The notes: generated by a model from the letters alone, not told the origin. A stretch of DNA of 20,858 nt from CAYVWB01 sp964455395 (GCA_964455395.1 CAYVWB010000074.1:1-20858), one strand, 5' to 3'; shown: positions 6,886 through 14,750, numbered from the stretch's first letter. Translations and numbers: made by a program.

Positions 6886-8214
6886 ATGGTTCTGACACGA
6901 GTGCGCAATTATCTCAGCAAGGCGGCGGCGCGGTTCTGGTTCACCCCCGGCCTCATGGCCGCCCTCGGCGCGGCGCTGGCGTTCGGCATGGCGGCGTTGG
7001 ACGCCGAACTGGTGCGGGTCGGGCTGGCGCCGTCGGCGCCCCTGGTGCTGACAGGGGGCGCGGAGGCCGCTCGGGACATGCTCTCCACCGTGGCGGGGGC
7101 CATGGTCAGCGTGGTCAGCGTCACGTTTTCGGTCACCATGGTGGCGCTCACCCTCACTTCAACCCAGTTCGGCCCGCGCTTGTTGAACAACTTTCTGCGG
7201 GACGCCGCCAGCCAGCGCTGTCTCGGCATGTTTCTGTTGACGTATCTCTACTGTCTGCTGGCTTTGCGCGGGATCAGTGCGGAGTCGGTTCTGGCGGCGC
7301 CGGGGGAGGCCCCACGAATGACCACGGCCGTGGGCTTGGCGTTGGGGGTGGGCAGCGTCTTCGTGCTGGTCTACTTCATCCACCACATCGCCACGTCCAT
7401 CAAGGCGGAGCGAGTGACGGCGCTGGTGGCGGACGAGCTGACCAGCGGCGTGGCGCGACTCTATCCGGATCCATGGGAGGAGGCCGCGCCCGGCCCGGCG
7501 CTTCCGCAAAACTTCATGCGGGAAAGCGCAGCGGTATTGGCGAAGACTTCCGGCTATGTGCAAGCCCTTGACGCCGAACGGCTCTATCAGCTGGCGGAAT
7601 CGCGCAGTCTGGTGCTCGTGCTGCAGGCCAGACCCGGCGATTTCGTGATGGCGGGAGGCCGGCTCGCCATGGCGTGGCCGCTGCCTGTCCAAGACCCCGA
7701 TCTGGACGCCGCCGTGAACCGCGCGCTTGTGGTGGGAGTGGAGCGCACCCGCTACCAGGACCTGGAGTACTCCATTCTTCAGCTGGTGGAAGTGGCGCTG
7801 CGGGCGCTTTCCCCGGGGGTGAACGACCCACATACCGCCATGGGGTGCCTGGACCGGCTGGGGGCGAGCATGGCGGATCTGGCCGGCAGAACGATGGACC
7901 CCGGCTACCGTGTCAATGCAGACGGCCGGTTGCGGCTGGTCGCCAAACCCTTCACGTACGCTGGCGCCGTGGGCGCGTGTTTCAACCAGATCCGTCAAGC
8001 GGCCGCCAACTCGCCGGCGGTGTCCATGCGGCTGCTGGAAGTGTTGACCGCCGTGGCCGAGGTGACGCCATCCATTCAGCAACAGAAACCACTCTTGGCG
8101 CAGGGCCGGATGGTGATGGCCGCCTTGGAGCAGACGCTCGGCGCGCCACAGGACCTGGAGGACGCGCGCGAACGGTTCGCCGCCTTGCGGCGCGTCACGC
8201 ACCGGAGTCTGTAA
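6886..8214 (+). CDS. DUF2254-family integral membrane protein
   Basis: A 442-residue protein. Four hydrophobic segments lie in the N-terminal part (about 21-38, 68-90, 110-128 and 146-165). The characteristic DUF2254 block, SVTFSVTMVALTLTSTQFGP followed by RLLNNFLRD, spans about residues 78-105. The remaining 270 residues are soluble and include GDFVMAGGRLAMAWPL and ALRALSPGVNDPHTA, both typical of the family. The function is unknown. The start is ATG 6886, with GGAGG 8 nt before it; the frame extends 168 nt upstream without a ribosome-binding site and with unlikely sequence. Transcription is divergent from the 176-residue membrane protein. No partner gene follows closely. Confidence 0.9.
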   Translation: MVLTRVRNYLSKAAARFWFTPGLMAALGAALAFGMAALDAELVRVGLAPSAPLVLTGGAEAARDMLSTVAGAMVSVVSVTFSVTMVALTLTSTQFGPRLLNNFLRDAASQRCLGMFLLTYLYCLLALRGISAESVLAAPGEAPRMTTAVGLALGVGSVFVLVYFIHHIATSIKAERVTALVADELTSGVARLYPDPWEEAAPGPALPQNFMRESAAVLAKTSGYVQALDAERLYQLAESRSLVLVLQARPGDFVMAGGRLAMAWPLPVQDPDLDAAVNRALVVGVERTRYQDLEYSILQLVEVALRALSPGVNDPHTAMGCLDRLGASMADLAGRTMDPGYRVNADGRLRLVAKPFTYAGAVGACFNQIRQAAANSPAVSMRLLEVLTAVAEVTPSIQQQKPLLAQGRMVMAALEQTLGAPQDLEDARERFAALRRVTHRSL

Positions 8215-8573
8215 GGCAAGCGCCGACATGGTGTACGATGTTTCCTTATGCGGAAGGAGCGCATCGTCCTATGGCGAGCAAGCCCTCTTCAGAGTAATTT
8301 CAACACAATGGCCATTGCGTCTTGGCTTTGTCGCTCCGCGTGGGCGGCGCGCGAACATGTGCGGCGAAAAGATCGCCGCCCGGGAACGCACGGCAGGACG
8401 CTGCATGGTGAGGCGTTCGGGCGCGGGCTGATCCCTTTCGGGGTCGGACGCGAATGACGCGGCGCCTCGCTGACCTCTCGACGGACAAGGCCATGTCGGC
8501 CGTGAGTCCACCGTCATCAATGCGCATCAGATGACACGCCTCAGATGACACGCCTCAAGGGAGGGGGCGCGCG
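8215..8573. other. 359-bp gap between the DUF2254 and rhodanese-fold genes
   Basis: No gene is supported; short open frames lack ribosome-binding sites. It holds a competing stem arrangement: GGGCGGCG (8342-8349) or GCGGCG (8361-8366) can pair with CGCCGCCC (8374-8381). It also holds a 14-bp tandem duplication at 8527-8554 just before the next gene. Confidence 0.5.
8527..8554 (+). repeat. 14-bp tandem duplication before the rhodanese-fold gene
   Basis: TCAGATGACACGCC is present twice without a gap (8527-8540, 8541-8554), ending 19 nt before ATG 8574 and next to its G-rich ribosome-binding site. It may be replication slippage or a duplicated operator. Confidence 0.85.
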
Positions 8574-8999
8574 ATGAATGAGCAGACCAAGCAATTCATG
8601 GAGACGATGAAGAAGAACTTCGCGCACATCAACACGCCCGAATACTCGGGCGAGTTCGCGGAGACCCTGGAAAAGCCGGTGCACGCGCCGGACATCGAGC
8701 GCACCACCCCGGCCACGCTGGCGACAATCATGCAGGAAGACGCTGTGGCGCTGGACATCCGCAAAGGCGCAGCCGAGAAGATCGCCGGCGCCGTGGCGGT
8801 GGATCCCGAGGACTTCACTTGGCTCGCCAATCAGCAGAAGAACGGCCGCTACGTCCTGGTGGACGACGCCCCCGGCGAAGCCGACGCGCAACTCGTGGCG
8901 CAGAAGATGATCGGCCGCGACTTCCCCTTCGTGACCGTGCTCGCAGGTGGTTTCCCCGCATGGAAAGATGCAGGGAAGTCTGTCGAGCCCCGGAAATAG
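8574..8999 (+). CDS. rhodanese-fold protein lacking the catalytic cysteine
   Basis: A 141-residue single-domain protein. Residues 1-40 are a polar helical N-terminus. From about 42 it follows the rhodanese pattern: AVALDIRKG (57-65), RYVLV (92-96), and VTVLAGGFPAWKDAG (120-134), which is the usual LxGGxxAWxxAG end. The active-site loop should start with Cys after RYVLV. Here it is DDAPGEAD (97-104), and the protein has no Cys at all, so sulfur transfer through a persulfide is not possible. It may be a binding or scaffold domain. GGGAGGGGG precedes ATG 8574. It lies 77 nt upstream of the 107-residue gene, which shares the next terminator, so the two probably form one transcript. Confidence 0.82.
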   Translation: MNEQTKQFMETMKKNFAHINTPEYSGEFAETLEKPVHAPDIERTTPATLATIMQEDAVALDIRKGAAEKIAGAVAVDPEDFTWLANQQKNGRYVLVDDAPGEADAQLVAQKMIGRDFPFVTVLAGGFPAWKDAGKSVEPRK

Positions 9000-9076
9000 G
9001 CCCCCCCCCGTCGGGCTGGGCCCTTCAACTGTCGAACCCGTACAAGCACTCAACTCGCAAACAAGGAGCACACCGC

Positions 9077-9400
9077 ATGGCCACCACCGAAGTGATGAAC
9101 TCGCCTTTCGCCGGCGTCGCCACCGATCTCGACGCGTACTGGGACGATTTCCTCAAAGCCATGGACGAGTCCCTGGCCAAGGTCGAGGACATCCTGGAGC
9201 AGACCAAAGGCATGCAGGAGACCTGCACGGACGAATGGTGCCTCGCCACGGAGCATGTCCTGGACGACATCGCCAACTGGGTCTTCTCCATCTCCGAGCC
9301 CCGCTACGGCGTGGACGAAGCGAAATCCGCCAAGCTCAAGGAGCTCAAGCGCCGCATCCACGACGCCTACGCCAAGTACAAGGCCGTGTCCGGCAAATAA
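9077..9400 (+). CDS. 107-residue helical protein with a C-x4-C pair, unknown function
   Basis: I do not recognise this protein. It is highly helical and charged with no signal peptide or membrane segment. The central stretch ETCTDEWCLATEHVLDD carries the only two cysteines (C50, C55) and H60, which could bind metal or form a disulfide. A conserved-looking NWVFSISEPRYGVDEAKS follows at 67-84, then a Lys/Arg-rich helix to the end. AAGGAG lies 8 nt before ATG 9077. It is directly downstream of the Cys-less rhodanese-fold gene, and a strong terminator follows at 9434. The good ribosome-binding site, codon pattern and terminator make it a real gene. Confidence 0.8.
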   Translation: MATTEVMNSPFAGVATDLDAYWDDFLKAMDESLAKVEDILEQTKGMQETCTDEWCLATEHVLDDIANWVFSISEPRYGVDEAKSAKLKELKRRIHDAYAKYKAVSGK

Positions 9401-9433
9401 GCTTCGCTGACTGGGCATACAGCACAGTCGCGG

Positions 9434-9468
9434 GACCGGGAGCGCCATCGCGCGCTTCCGGTCTTTTT
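9434..9468 (+). terminator. intrinsic terminator of the rhodanese/107-residue transcript
   Basis: GACCGGGAGCGC (9434-9445) pairs with GCGCTTCCGGTC (9452-9463) over 12 bp with one G-U pair and a 6-nt loop, then TTTTT. Confidence 0.92.
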
Positions 9469-9483
9469 GCGTTCAAGAAGGGG

Positions 9484-9512
9484 TTGCGTCCCCATGAAGG
9501 ATCAATGTATAT
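9484..9512 (+). promoter_or_regulatory. weak promoter candidate for the TetR gene
   Basis: TTGCGT (9484-9489), a 17-nt spacer and TGTATA (9507-9512), inside an AT-rich patch that follows the terminator. Other registers of the TATATATAT run are also possible. Confidence 0.35.
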
Positions 9513-9564
9513 ATATCGGGAAACGGCGAGCACACGTGGGGTTGAGCCGCCGGGGTCGTCATGA

Positions 9565-9582
9565 TGTCTGAATGAACAGTCA
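9565..9582 (+). promoter_or_regulatory. inverted repeat, candidate TetR operator
   Basis: TGTCTG, six bases, CAGTCA: an 18-bp dyad with five of six arm positions symmetric, overlapping the start of the ribosome-binding site of the TetR gene (ATG 9594). The position suits autoregulation, but the dyad is short and could be chance. Confidence 0.35.
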
Positions 9583-9593
9583 AGAGGTTTCGC

Positions 9594-10196
9594 ATGGGTA
9601 AGGTCGAGGCCATTCTCGACGCCGCCACGGCGCTCTTCGCCAAGAAGGGGTACGATCAAGCCACCGTCTCGGAGATAGCAAGCCGAGCCGGCGTCGCCAA
9701 CGGCACTGTCATCTACCATTTCAAGAGCAAAGAGAACCTGCTCTATGTCATGGCGTGGTTCACCCTGAACGCTCTGCACAAACGTACTCGCATGGAGATC
9801 GCCGGCGCTTCCACCGGTCTGGAAGGCGTCGACCTCTACATCCGCGCGTTCTTCAGCTACCTGCAGGATCAACCGGACCAGCTGCTTGTCTACTTGCAGA
9901 ACGCCGCAGCCGGCGCACAGCAGACCGACCCGCTCCTGCTCTCCAACCTGGAAGCCCTGCGCACCCGCTATACCGAAATGCTGGTGGACCTCATCCGCGA
10001 AGGCGGCGACGACGGCAGCATCGGCGACTTGCGACCCGGCGGCCCCGAAGACGTGGCGCTGGGCATGCACGCCGCCCTCTTCGGCGCCTCGTGGATGGTG
10101 CTGCGCCACCACGAACGCCGCCAGACGTTTCTGGAACAGACACTCGCCAGCGCCTACATGCGGCTGGCCGCAGAACGCGCCGCCACCAGTCCTTGA
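9594..10196 (+). CDS. TetR/AcrR-family transcriptional regulator
   Basis: A 200-residue regulator. The N-terminal helix-turn-helix is TVSEIASRAGVANGTVIYHF (24-43) followed by KSKENLL, a clear TetR signature. Residues 60-195 form the helical ligand/dimerisation domain, and the ligand cannot be predicted. AGAGG lies 6 nt before ATG 9594. The chemoreceptor gene begins 48 nt after its stop codon with no terminator between, so the two are probably cotranscribed. That suggests the regulator controls itself and the receptor. A weak dyad at 9565-9582 may be its operator. Confidence 0.95.
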   Translation: MGKVEAILDAATALFAKKGYDQATVSEIASRAGVANGTVIYHFKSKENLLYVMAWFTLNALHKRTRMEIAGASTGLEGVDLYIRAFFSYLQDQPDQLLVYLQNAAAGAQQTDPLLLSNLEALRTRYTEMLVDLIREGGDDGSIGDLRPGGPEDVALGMHAALFGASWMVLRHHERRQTFLEQTLASAYMRLAAERAATSP

Positions 10197-10244
10197 GGAC
10201 GTCGGGGCGCGCCACTCGTAGTTTCCATTCATCAGGGGAGAGGC

Positions 10245-12305
10245 ATGAAGAATCTGAAGCTTGGGGGCAAGCTGGTGGGCGGCTTTTTGCTCACGGCGCT
10301 CATCGCTCTGGCCGTGGGACTCAACGGTCTGCTGGAACTGGACAATCTGCAGGAGAACATGCGCGAGATAGGGGAAGAGTCCCTGCCCGCCGTCTCCGAA
10401 CTCAAGACCGCCGAGGGCCAGCTCAGTCGGCTGCAGACCTCCATGCGCACCCTGCTGAGCCCCTACATCGACAGCGAAACCCGCGCGCTCCAGTACGACG
10501 ATATCGAGACGCGCCGCGAACGCTACCGACAAGCCGTGGCCGCCTACGAGAGCCTGCCCCAGACCCCCGAGGAAGCCCAGGTCTGGAACCGCTTCGAGAA
10601 CACGCTCCAGCAGGCCGTGGACGCCAACAGCCGCGCCATCAGCCTCTCCAGACGCATCAACGAACTGGACATCGCCAACCCGGACGGGCTCATGGCGCAG
10701 CTCATGCGCTTCCGCGGGGACCACTACAAACTCGCCACGGACGTCGCCGACCTCATCATCGAGGGCAAGTCCTTCCAAGGCGGCGAGGACCCCACAGCCT
10801 GCAACTTCGGCCGGTGGGTTGCAGCGTTCTCCACCAAGAACCCCGAGTTGGACAGGCTCATTGCGGACATCAAACCGCACCACGACGCCTTCCACAACGC
10901 CGTGCAGGAGATCAAGCGGGCCCACGCCTTGAACAACGTGGAACGGGCCACGTTCATCTACAAGGAGACGATGCTGCCCCAGGCGCAGGAGGTCTTCAAG
11001 TATTTCGATGAGATGTCCGGACTGGCGGAAGATGCGCAAGCCTCCTTCCAGGAAATGGCGGACCTCATCCTCGGGGAGTCGCAGCAGAAAATGCGGGAAT
11101 CCTTCCGGCTCATCGAAGAGCTTGTCGTCATGAACGAGGAGTCCGCAACCGAGACCGTGGCCGTCGGGGAAGCCCAGGCGGAGCAAGGCAAGCTCATCTC
11201 CATCGTGGGGGTGGCCCTCGGCGTGGTCATCGCGATCTTGCTGGGCGTGTTTCTCTCGCGCTCCATCACCCGGCCGCTCTTCGAAGGCGTGCGCTTTTCC
11301 CAAGCCATGGCCGAAGGCGACTTCACCCGCCGGCTGGATATCGACCGCAAGGACGAGATTGGCGAACTCGCCGGGGCGCTCAACCATATGGGGGACCAGC
11401 TCCGCGTCATCGTCGCCGAAGTCAAAGGCGCTTCGGAAAACGTCGCTTCGGGCTCGCAGGAGCTTTCCGCCTCCTCGGAAAACCTTTCCCAAGGCGCCAC
11501 GGAACAAGCCGCCAGCGTGGAAGAAGTCTCATCCTCCATGGAGCAGATGACCTCCAACATCCGCCAGAACGCCGAGAACGCCCGCCAGACTGAGGAGATC
11601 GCCACCAAGGCTTCCCAGGACGCGCGCGAAGGCGGGGAAGCCGTGAAGAACGCCGTGGTGGCCATGAAGAACATCGCGGAGAAAATCTCCATCATCGAGG
11701 AGATCGCCCGGCAGACAAACCTGTTGGCGCTCAACGCCGCCATCGAGGCGGCCCGCGCCGGCGAACACGGCAAGGGCTTCGCCGTGGTGGCTGCGGAGGT
11801 GCGCAAGCTCGCTGAACGCAGCGGCGCTGCAGCCGCCGAGATCAGCGAACTCTCCAGCTCCACCGTGAGCGTTTCGGAGACAGCCGGCGCCATGCTCGAC
11901 CAACTCGTCCCCGAGATTCAGCGCAACGCGCAGCTCGTCCAGGAAATCGCCGCGGCCAGCGCGGAACAGAACGCCGGCGCCGAGCAGATCAACAAGGCCA
12001 TTCAGCAGCTCGACCAGGTCGTGCAGCAGAACGCCTCCGCCGCCGAGGAGATGGCCTCCACCTCGGAGGAGCTCTCCAGCCAGGCAGAGCAGCTGCAGTC
12101 CTCCATGAGCTTCTTCCGCATCGAAGACGGCGCCTCGCCGCGGCGTCGGCGGGTCACCGCCTCCACGGCCACGCCCCCCCCTGCGCCGACGGCCCCCCGC
12201 AGGGCGCTGGGCGCCGGCGGGACCGCCGCTTCCGGCAAGTCCGGCGGCATGCGTCTGGATTTGCAGGGCGACGCTGACGGGGACGACGACTTCGAGCGGT
12301 TCTGA
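10245..12305 (+). CDS. methyl-accepting chemotaxis protein with an extracytoplasmic CZB zinc domain
   Basis: A 686-residue chemoreceptor. TM1 is about 10-30 and TM2 about 317-337. Between them, residues 155-255 match a CZB domain: H160, C186 in PTACNFGRW, H213 and H217, with the C-to-H spacing of 27 and H-to-H of 4 seen in E. coli DgcZ. HAMP follows (about 338-390, ITRPL and DEIGEL). The signalling hairpin tip is EIARQTNLLALNAAIEAARA followed by GEHGKGFAVV. After a Pro/Ala-rich linker, the last residues are GDDDFERF; DFERF fits the x-[HFYW]-x2-[HFYW] pentapeptide that tethers CheR/CheB. The likely signal is zinc or an oxidant of the Zn-Cys site. GGGGAG lies just before ATG 10245. Confidence 0.95.
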   Translation: MKNLKLGGKLVGGFLLTALIALAVGLNGLLELDNLQENMREIGEESLPAVSELKTAEGQLSRLQTSMRTLLSPYIDSETRALQYDDIETRRERYRQAVAAYESLPQTPEEAQVWNRFENTLQQAVDANSRAISLSRRINELDIANPDGLMAQLMRFRGDHYKLATDVADLIIEGKSFQGGEDPTACNFGRWVAAFSTKNPELDRLIADIKPHHDAFHNAVQEIKRAHALNNVERATFIYKETMLPQAQEVFKYFDEMSGLAEDAQASFQEMADLILGESQQKMRESFRLIEELVVMNEESATETVAVGEAQAEQGKLISIVGVALGVVIAILLGVFLSRSITRPLFEGVRFSQAMAEGDFTRRLDIDRKDEIGELAGALNHMGDQLRVIVAEVKGASENVASGSQELSASSENLSQGATEQAASVEEVSSSMEQMTSNIRQNAENARQTEEIATKASQDAREGGEAVKNAVVAMKNIAEKISIIEEIARQTNLLALNAAIEAARAGEHGKGFAVVAAEVRKLAERSGAAAAEISELSSSTVSVSETAGAMLDQLVPEIQRNAQLVQEIAAASAEQNAGAEQINKAIQQLDQVVQQNASAAEEMASTSEELSSQAEQLQSSMSFFRIEDGASPRRRRVTASTATPPPAPTAPRRALGAGGTAASGKSGGMRLDLQGDADGDDDFERF

Positions 12306-12334
12306 CGCCTTGCTCGCCGCATGCGCACACCACG

Positions 12335-12372
12335 ACGCGCCGGCTGGGGACGGACCCCGGCCGGCGCGTTTT
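12335..12372 (+). terminator. strong intrinsic terminator of the chemoreceptor gene
   Basis: ACGCGCCGGC (12335-12344) pairs perfectly with GCCGGCGCGT (12360-12369), extended by GGGG/CCCC, with a 5-nt loop and TTTT after it. It lies between convergent transcripts; the minus side has no T-run. A second small hairpin, CCACC-CTT-GGTGG, is at 12378-12390. Confidence 0.9.
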
Positions 12373-12462
12373 GATTTCCACCCTTGGTGGAGAGGCGTTT
12401 CTTCCGCACAGTCCCCGCCAGCCGCCATGTCCTGCGCTATGGGGGTGAACGCGGAAAGGGGC

Positions 12463-13086
12463 TCAGCGATACTTTTCGATCTCGTCCAGCAGGCCTTTGG
12501 GGACGTCGAAGCCAGAGGCCACAGCCTTGTCCACGCACTCCACGGCTTTGGCGGCGTCGTCAAGCTCAAGATACGCCAGGGCGAGGTTGTTCCAGGCCGG
12601 GCCGAAGTTGGGCTCGATGGCGAGGCAGCGCTCGCACATCTGGCGGGCGCGGTCGGCGTCGCCTTCCATGAGATACGCGGAGGCGAGGGTCGCCATGGCC
12701 TGGACGAACTTGTCATCCAGCTTGACGGCTTTTTCCAGAGCGCGGGCTGCTTGGCTCACCTCGCCTTTCTGGAGCAGAGCGAAGCCGATGTTGCCCCAGG
12801 GGGTGGCGAACATGGGCCGGGACTGCGTGGCGAGGCGGTTGTAGTTCAGACAGCCTTCGATGTCGCCCTGGTGCATGGCGATGCCGCCCAGCTGGACATA
12901 AGCTTCCGCCATGGTGGGCGAGTGCTGCAGGGCTTCGCGGAAGGAGGCCTCCGCTTCAAAGAAGTCCCCTTTGGAGAGGTAGGCCACGCCCAAGTTGTAG
13001 TGGGTGTTGCCGCAGCCGGGGTTGTCTTTGAGCTTGGTCTGGCATTCCGCGATGAATTCGTCGGCGTTACGGGCGTTGGTCTGCAT
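12463..13086 (-). CDS. TPR protein, five repeats
   Basis: A 207-residue protein built almost wholly from five consecutive 34-residue tetratricopeptide repeats, about 27-60, 61-94, 95-128, 129-162 and 163-196. Typical Trp/Gly/Ala/Tyr positions are visible, for example NTHYNLGVAYLSKGDFFEAE and AWNNLALAYLELDDAAKAV. It has no signal peptide or catalytic domain and is probably a cytoplasmic scaffold. AAGGA lies 7 nt before ATG 13086. Its start overlaps the stop of the 130-residue gene by 20 nt, which suggests translational coupling. It is the last gene of the YkgJ operon. The frame extends 255 nt upstream through the overlapping gene, but that is not the real start. Confidence 0.92.
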   Translation of the reverse strand: MQTNARNADEFIAECQTKLKDNPGCGNTHYNLGVAYLSKGDFFEAEASFREALQHSPTMAEAYVQLGGIAMHQGDIEGCLNYNRLATQSRPMFATPWGNIGFALLQKGEVSQAARALEKAVKLDDKFVQAMATLASAYLMEGDADRARQMCERCLAIEPNFGPAWNNLALAYLELDDAAKAVECVDKAVASGFDVPKGLLDEIEKYR

Positions 13087-13459
13087 GGTCTGGTCCTTCG
13101 TTTTCCTTGAGCTTGGCGTACCACGCGGCGAACTCGAGCATGCCGAGATAGCGGTCTTCCTGACGCATGACGCCGCCGAGGGCGAGTTCCAATGCCCCGG
13201 AGGCGTACGCCTGGGAATAGGACTGGTGCGCCTCGCGGTTGCGCAGAAACTCGGTGACAAGCTGCTGGATGGTGCGGTTTGTTGGATCCTTGCGGATTTC
13301 GATGGGATCCTTGGGGCCCGCCAGGGGGTCCCAGTTCTCATAGCCGATGCGGTCCACGAACTTGCGCCGCCGGGGGCTCATCTTTTCGTAGATGTGGCGT
13401 TTGTGCGCTTCTTGTTCCTCGTTGGAGGCTTCCGGCGGTCGCACACGGTGGGTGGTCAT
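13067..13459 (-). CDS. 130-residue protein of unknown function, YkgJ operon
   Basis: I do not recognise this family. The protein is polar and charged with no membrane segment and no Cys. The N-terminal third is highly charged (QEAHKRHIYEKMSPRRRKFVDRIG, within residues 15-40). The middle has a conserved-looking YENWDPLAGPKDPIEIR, then helices (TIQQLVTEFLRNREAHQSYS) and a Trp/Tyr-containing helix (LGMLEFAAWYAKLKE). It begins 3 nt after the YkgJ stop codon and its own stop overlaps the TPR gene by 20 nt, so all three must share a transcript. The tight packing is good evidence that it is real. It probably works with the TPR and YkgJ proteins. Confidence 0.82.
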   Translation of the reverse strand: MTTHRVRPPEASNEEQEAHKRHIYEKMSPRRRKFVDRIGYENWDPLAGPKDPIEIRKDPTNRTIQQLVTEFLRNREAHQSYSQAYASGALELALGGVMRQEDRYLGMLEFAAWYAKLKENEGPDHADQRP

Positions 13460-13462
13460 GGC

Positions 13463-14347
13463 CTAGTCCTCGTCCTTGGAGCTGAAGGGGCCATGAGCGG
13501 ACTGGTCAGCATCCGCGGGGGGGCGCAGATCGCCGATGCCGCCGGGAGGCGCGTGGCGCTCCTTCTCCGGACCGGGGACGTACCAGTCGTGGCTGCCGCC
13601 GCAGGCGCTCTCCGAGCCGCAAGGGCTGGGCGCCTGGGTGGGGGCGGGGCCCCCGCGTGAGAAGGACGCGCCCATCGCGGGGCCCGCAGCCGCTGCTGGC
13701 GGTTCGTCGGTAAGACCGAGATAGTCGTCATCATAGCGATTCATGAGCGCCATGGACAAGGGGACCAGTACGTCCGCCATGCGCGTGTGGCGGGTGGGCA
13801 TGGTTTCCACGAGTTCCTTGCTGAGCGCGAAAAGCTTGTCCTGGAGTCGGCCGACGTCCACGGTGGGGTACTTCTGGCCGGCTTGGAAACCAGCCTTGCC
13901 GCAGGTGTGGGCTTGACCGTTGATGGCCGTGGGCGCGCCGTAGAGCCGGCAGGTGAGGGGCCGGTGCTCGTAGAGGTCGCAGCGGTTCTCGTCGTTGAGC
14001 AGGGGGCAGCGCACGCGCATGGCGGCCACCTCGGCGAGGATGTCCGCAGCTTTGCGGCCTTCCTGCGAGGCTTTGAACACGGCGCGTTTCAGACGGTAGG
14101 TTTCCCGGTCCGCCTTGTCCGCGCGCTGGAGGATGGCCGAGCGGGCGCCGCCGGTGAATTTCTCGTTGAACTGCGCGTTGAGGTGCAACGCCTCGATGAG
14201 CGAAAGATCGAACAGGGCGTAGCAGCAGTCGTCGCAGCCGGGTTCGCAGCGAACCTCTTCGGGGTGGGCGGCCTTGATTTTCTCGAAGAGGGTCTCCACC
14301 TCGTCGGCGAGCGCTTCGTATCGCTCGAAAAACTCGGAAAAGTCCAT
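13463..14347 (-). CDS. YkgJ-family cysteine-cluster protein
   Basis: A 294-residue protein of the YkgJ/UPF0153 family, putative zinc- or iron-chelating proteins of unknown reaction. The signature is C34-x3-C38-x2-C41-C42, followed by C114, C123, RPLTCR with C133, and C149. The Cys-free helical segment 43-110 lies between the two clusters. Residues from about 215 on form a Pro/Ala/Gly/Ser-rich tail with two extra Cys and an acidic end (SSKDED), which is unusual in length. ATG 14347 has AGGAG 5 nt before it and agrees with the start of the family; the frame could run to 14440 without support. It is the first gene of a three-gene operon with the 130-residue unknown and the TPR protein. Confidence 0.9.
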   Translation of the reverse strand: MDFSEFFERYEALADEVETLFEKIKAAHPEEVRCEPGCDDCCYALFDLSLIEALHLNAQFNEKFTGGARSAILQRADKADRETYRLKRAVFKASQEGRKAADILAEVAAMRVRCPLLNDENRCDLYEHRPLTCRLYGAPTAINGQAHTCGKAGFQAGQKYPTVDVGRLQDKLFALSKELVETMPTRHTRMADVLVPLSMALMNRYDDDYLGLTDEPPAAAAGPAMGASFSRGGPAPTQAPSPCGSESACGGSHDWYVPGPEKERHAPPGGIGDLRPPADADQSAHGPFSSKDED

Positions 14348-14569
14348 ACGGTCTCCTGAAAGTGCGTGCGTCTCGTGGTGGTGGCTGATGGTCGGTGGCG
14401 GGGCTGCCGTCATGGCGTCCAGCTGGACGGAACGCTCCATTCTGCTGGCGGGAGGCCGTCATGCTCGCTTGTCCGCCATGTGTCCTTGTCGCTTCGCGGG
14501 GTGGCGACGCCTGCGCGTCTGCGCCGGTCCACACGCCATTTTCGGGGGCGGCGCGTTCCGCATCCATGC

Positions 14570-14597
14570 AAATTAACCATGAACGGCGCGCTGTAAA
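14570..14597 (-). promoter_or_regulatory. weak promoter candidate for the YkgJ operon
   Basis: On the minus strand TTTACA (14597-14592), a 16-nt spacer and TAATTT (14575-14570). The -35 is good (five of six) and the -10 is poor. Its main support is the AT-rich patch in GC-rich surroundings. Confidence 0.3.
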
Positions 14598-14729
14598 GAG
14601 AAGCGCCCCCAGTCGCGGAGTCGTGTTCCGAAGCCGTGGCTCGAAGTCGCCTTCCGAAAAGAATGGCGGCGGCTCGCAAGGCGTGGTCGCAGGCTTCGAA
14701 CCGGGGCCGACCCTCAGCGGAGACGCATT

Positions 14730-14750
14730 CCCCGGCGAGCCTTGCCGGGG
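14730..14750 (-). terminator. hairpin after the ferredoxin gene
   Basis: CCCCGGC and GCCGGGG form a perfect 7-bp stem with a 7-nt loop, beginning 20 nt past the stop codon at 14770. No T-run follows, so it is only a possible terminator. Confidence 0.45.

Noticed and set aside
8248..8457. Short gene of 69 codons between the DUF2254 and rhodanese-fold genes
   Set aside because: No ribosome-binding site and overlapping alternatives in other frames; composition is not protein-like.
9345..11507. 720-codon minus-strand open frame opposite the TetR and chemoreceptor genes
   Set aside because: The plus strand encodes clear TetR and chemoreceptor domains here; the opposite frame is low-complexity with no family motif and is a by-product of high GC at third positions.
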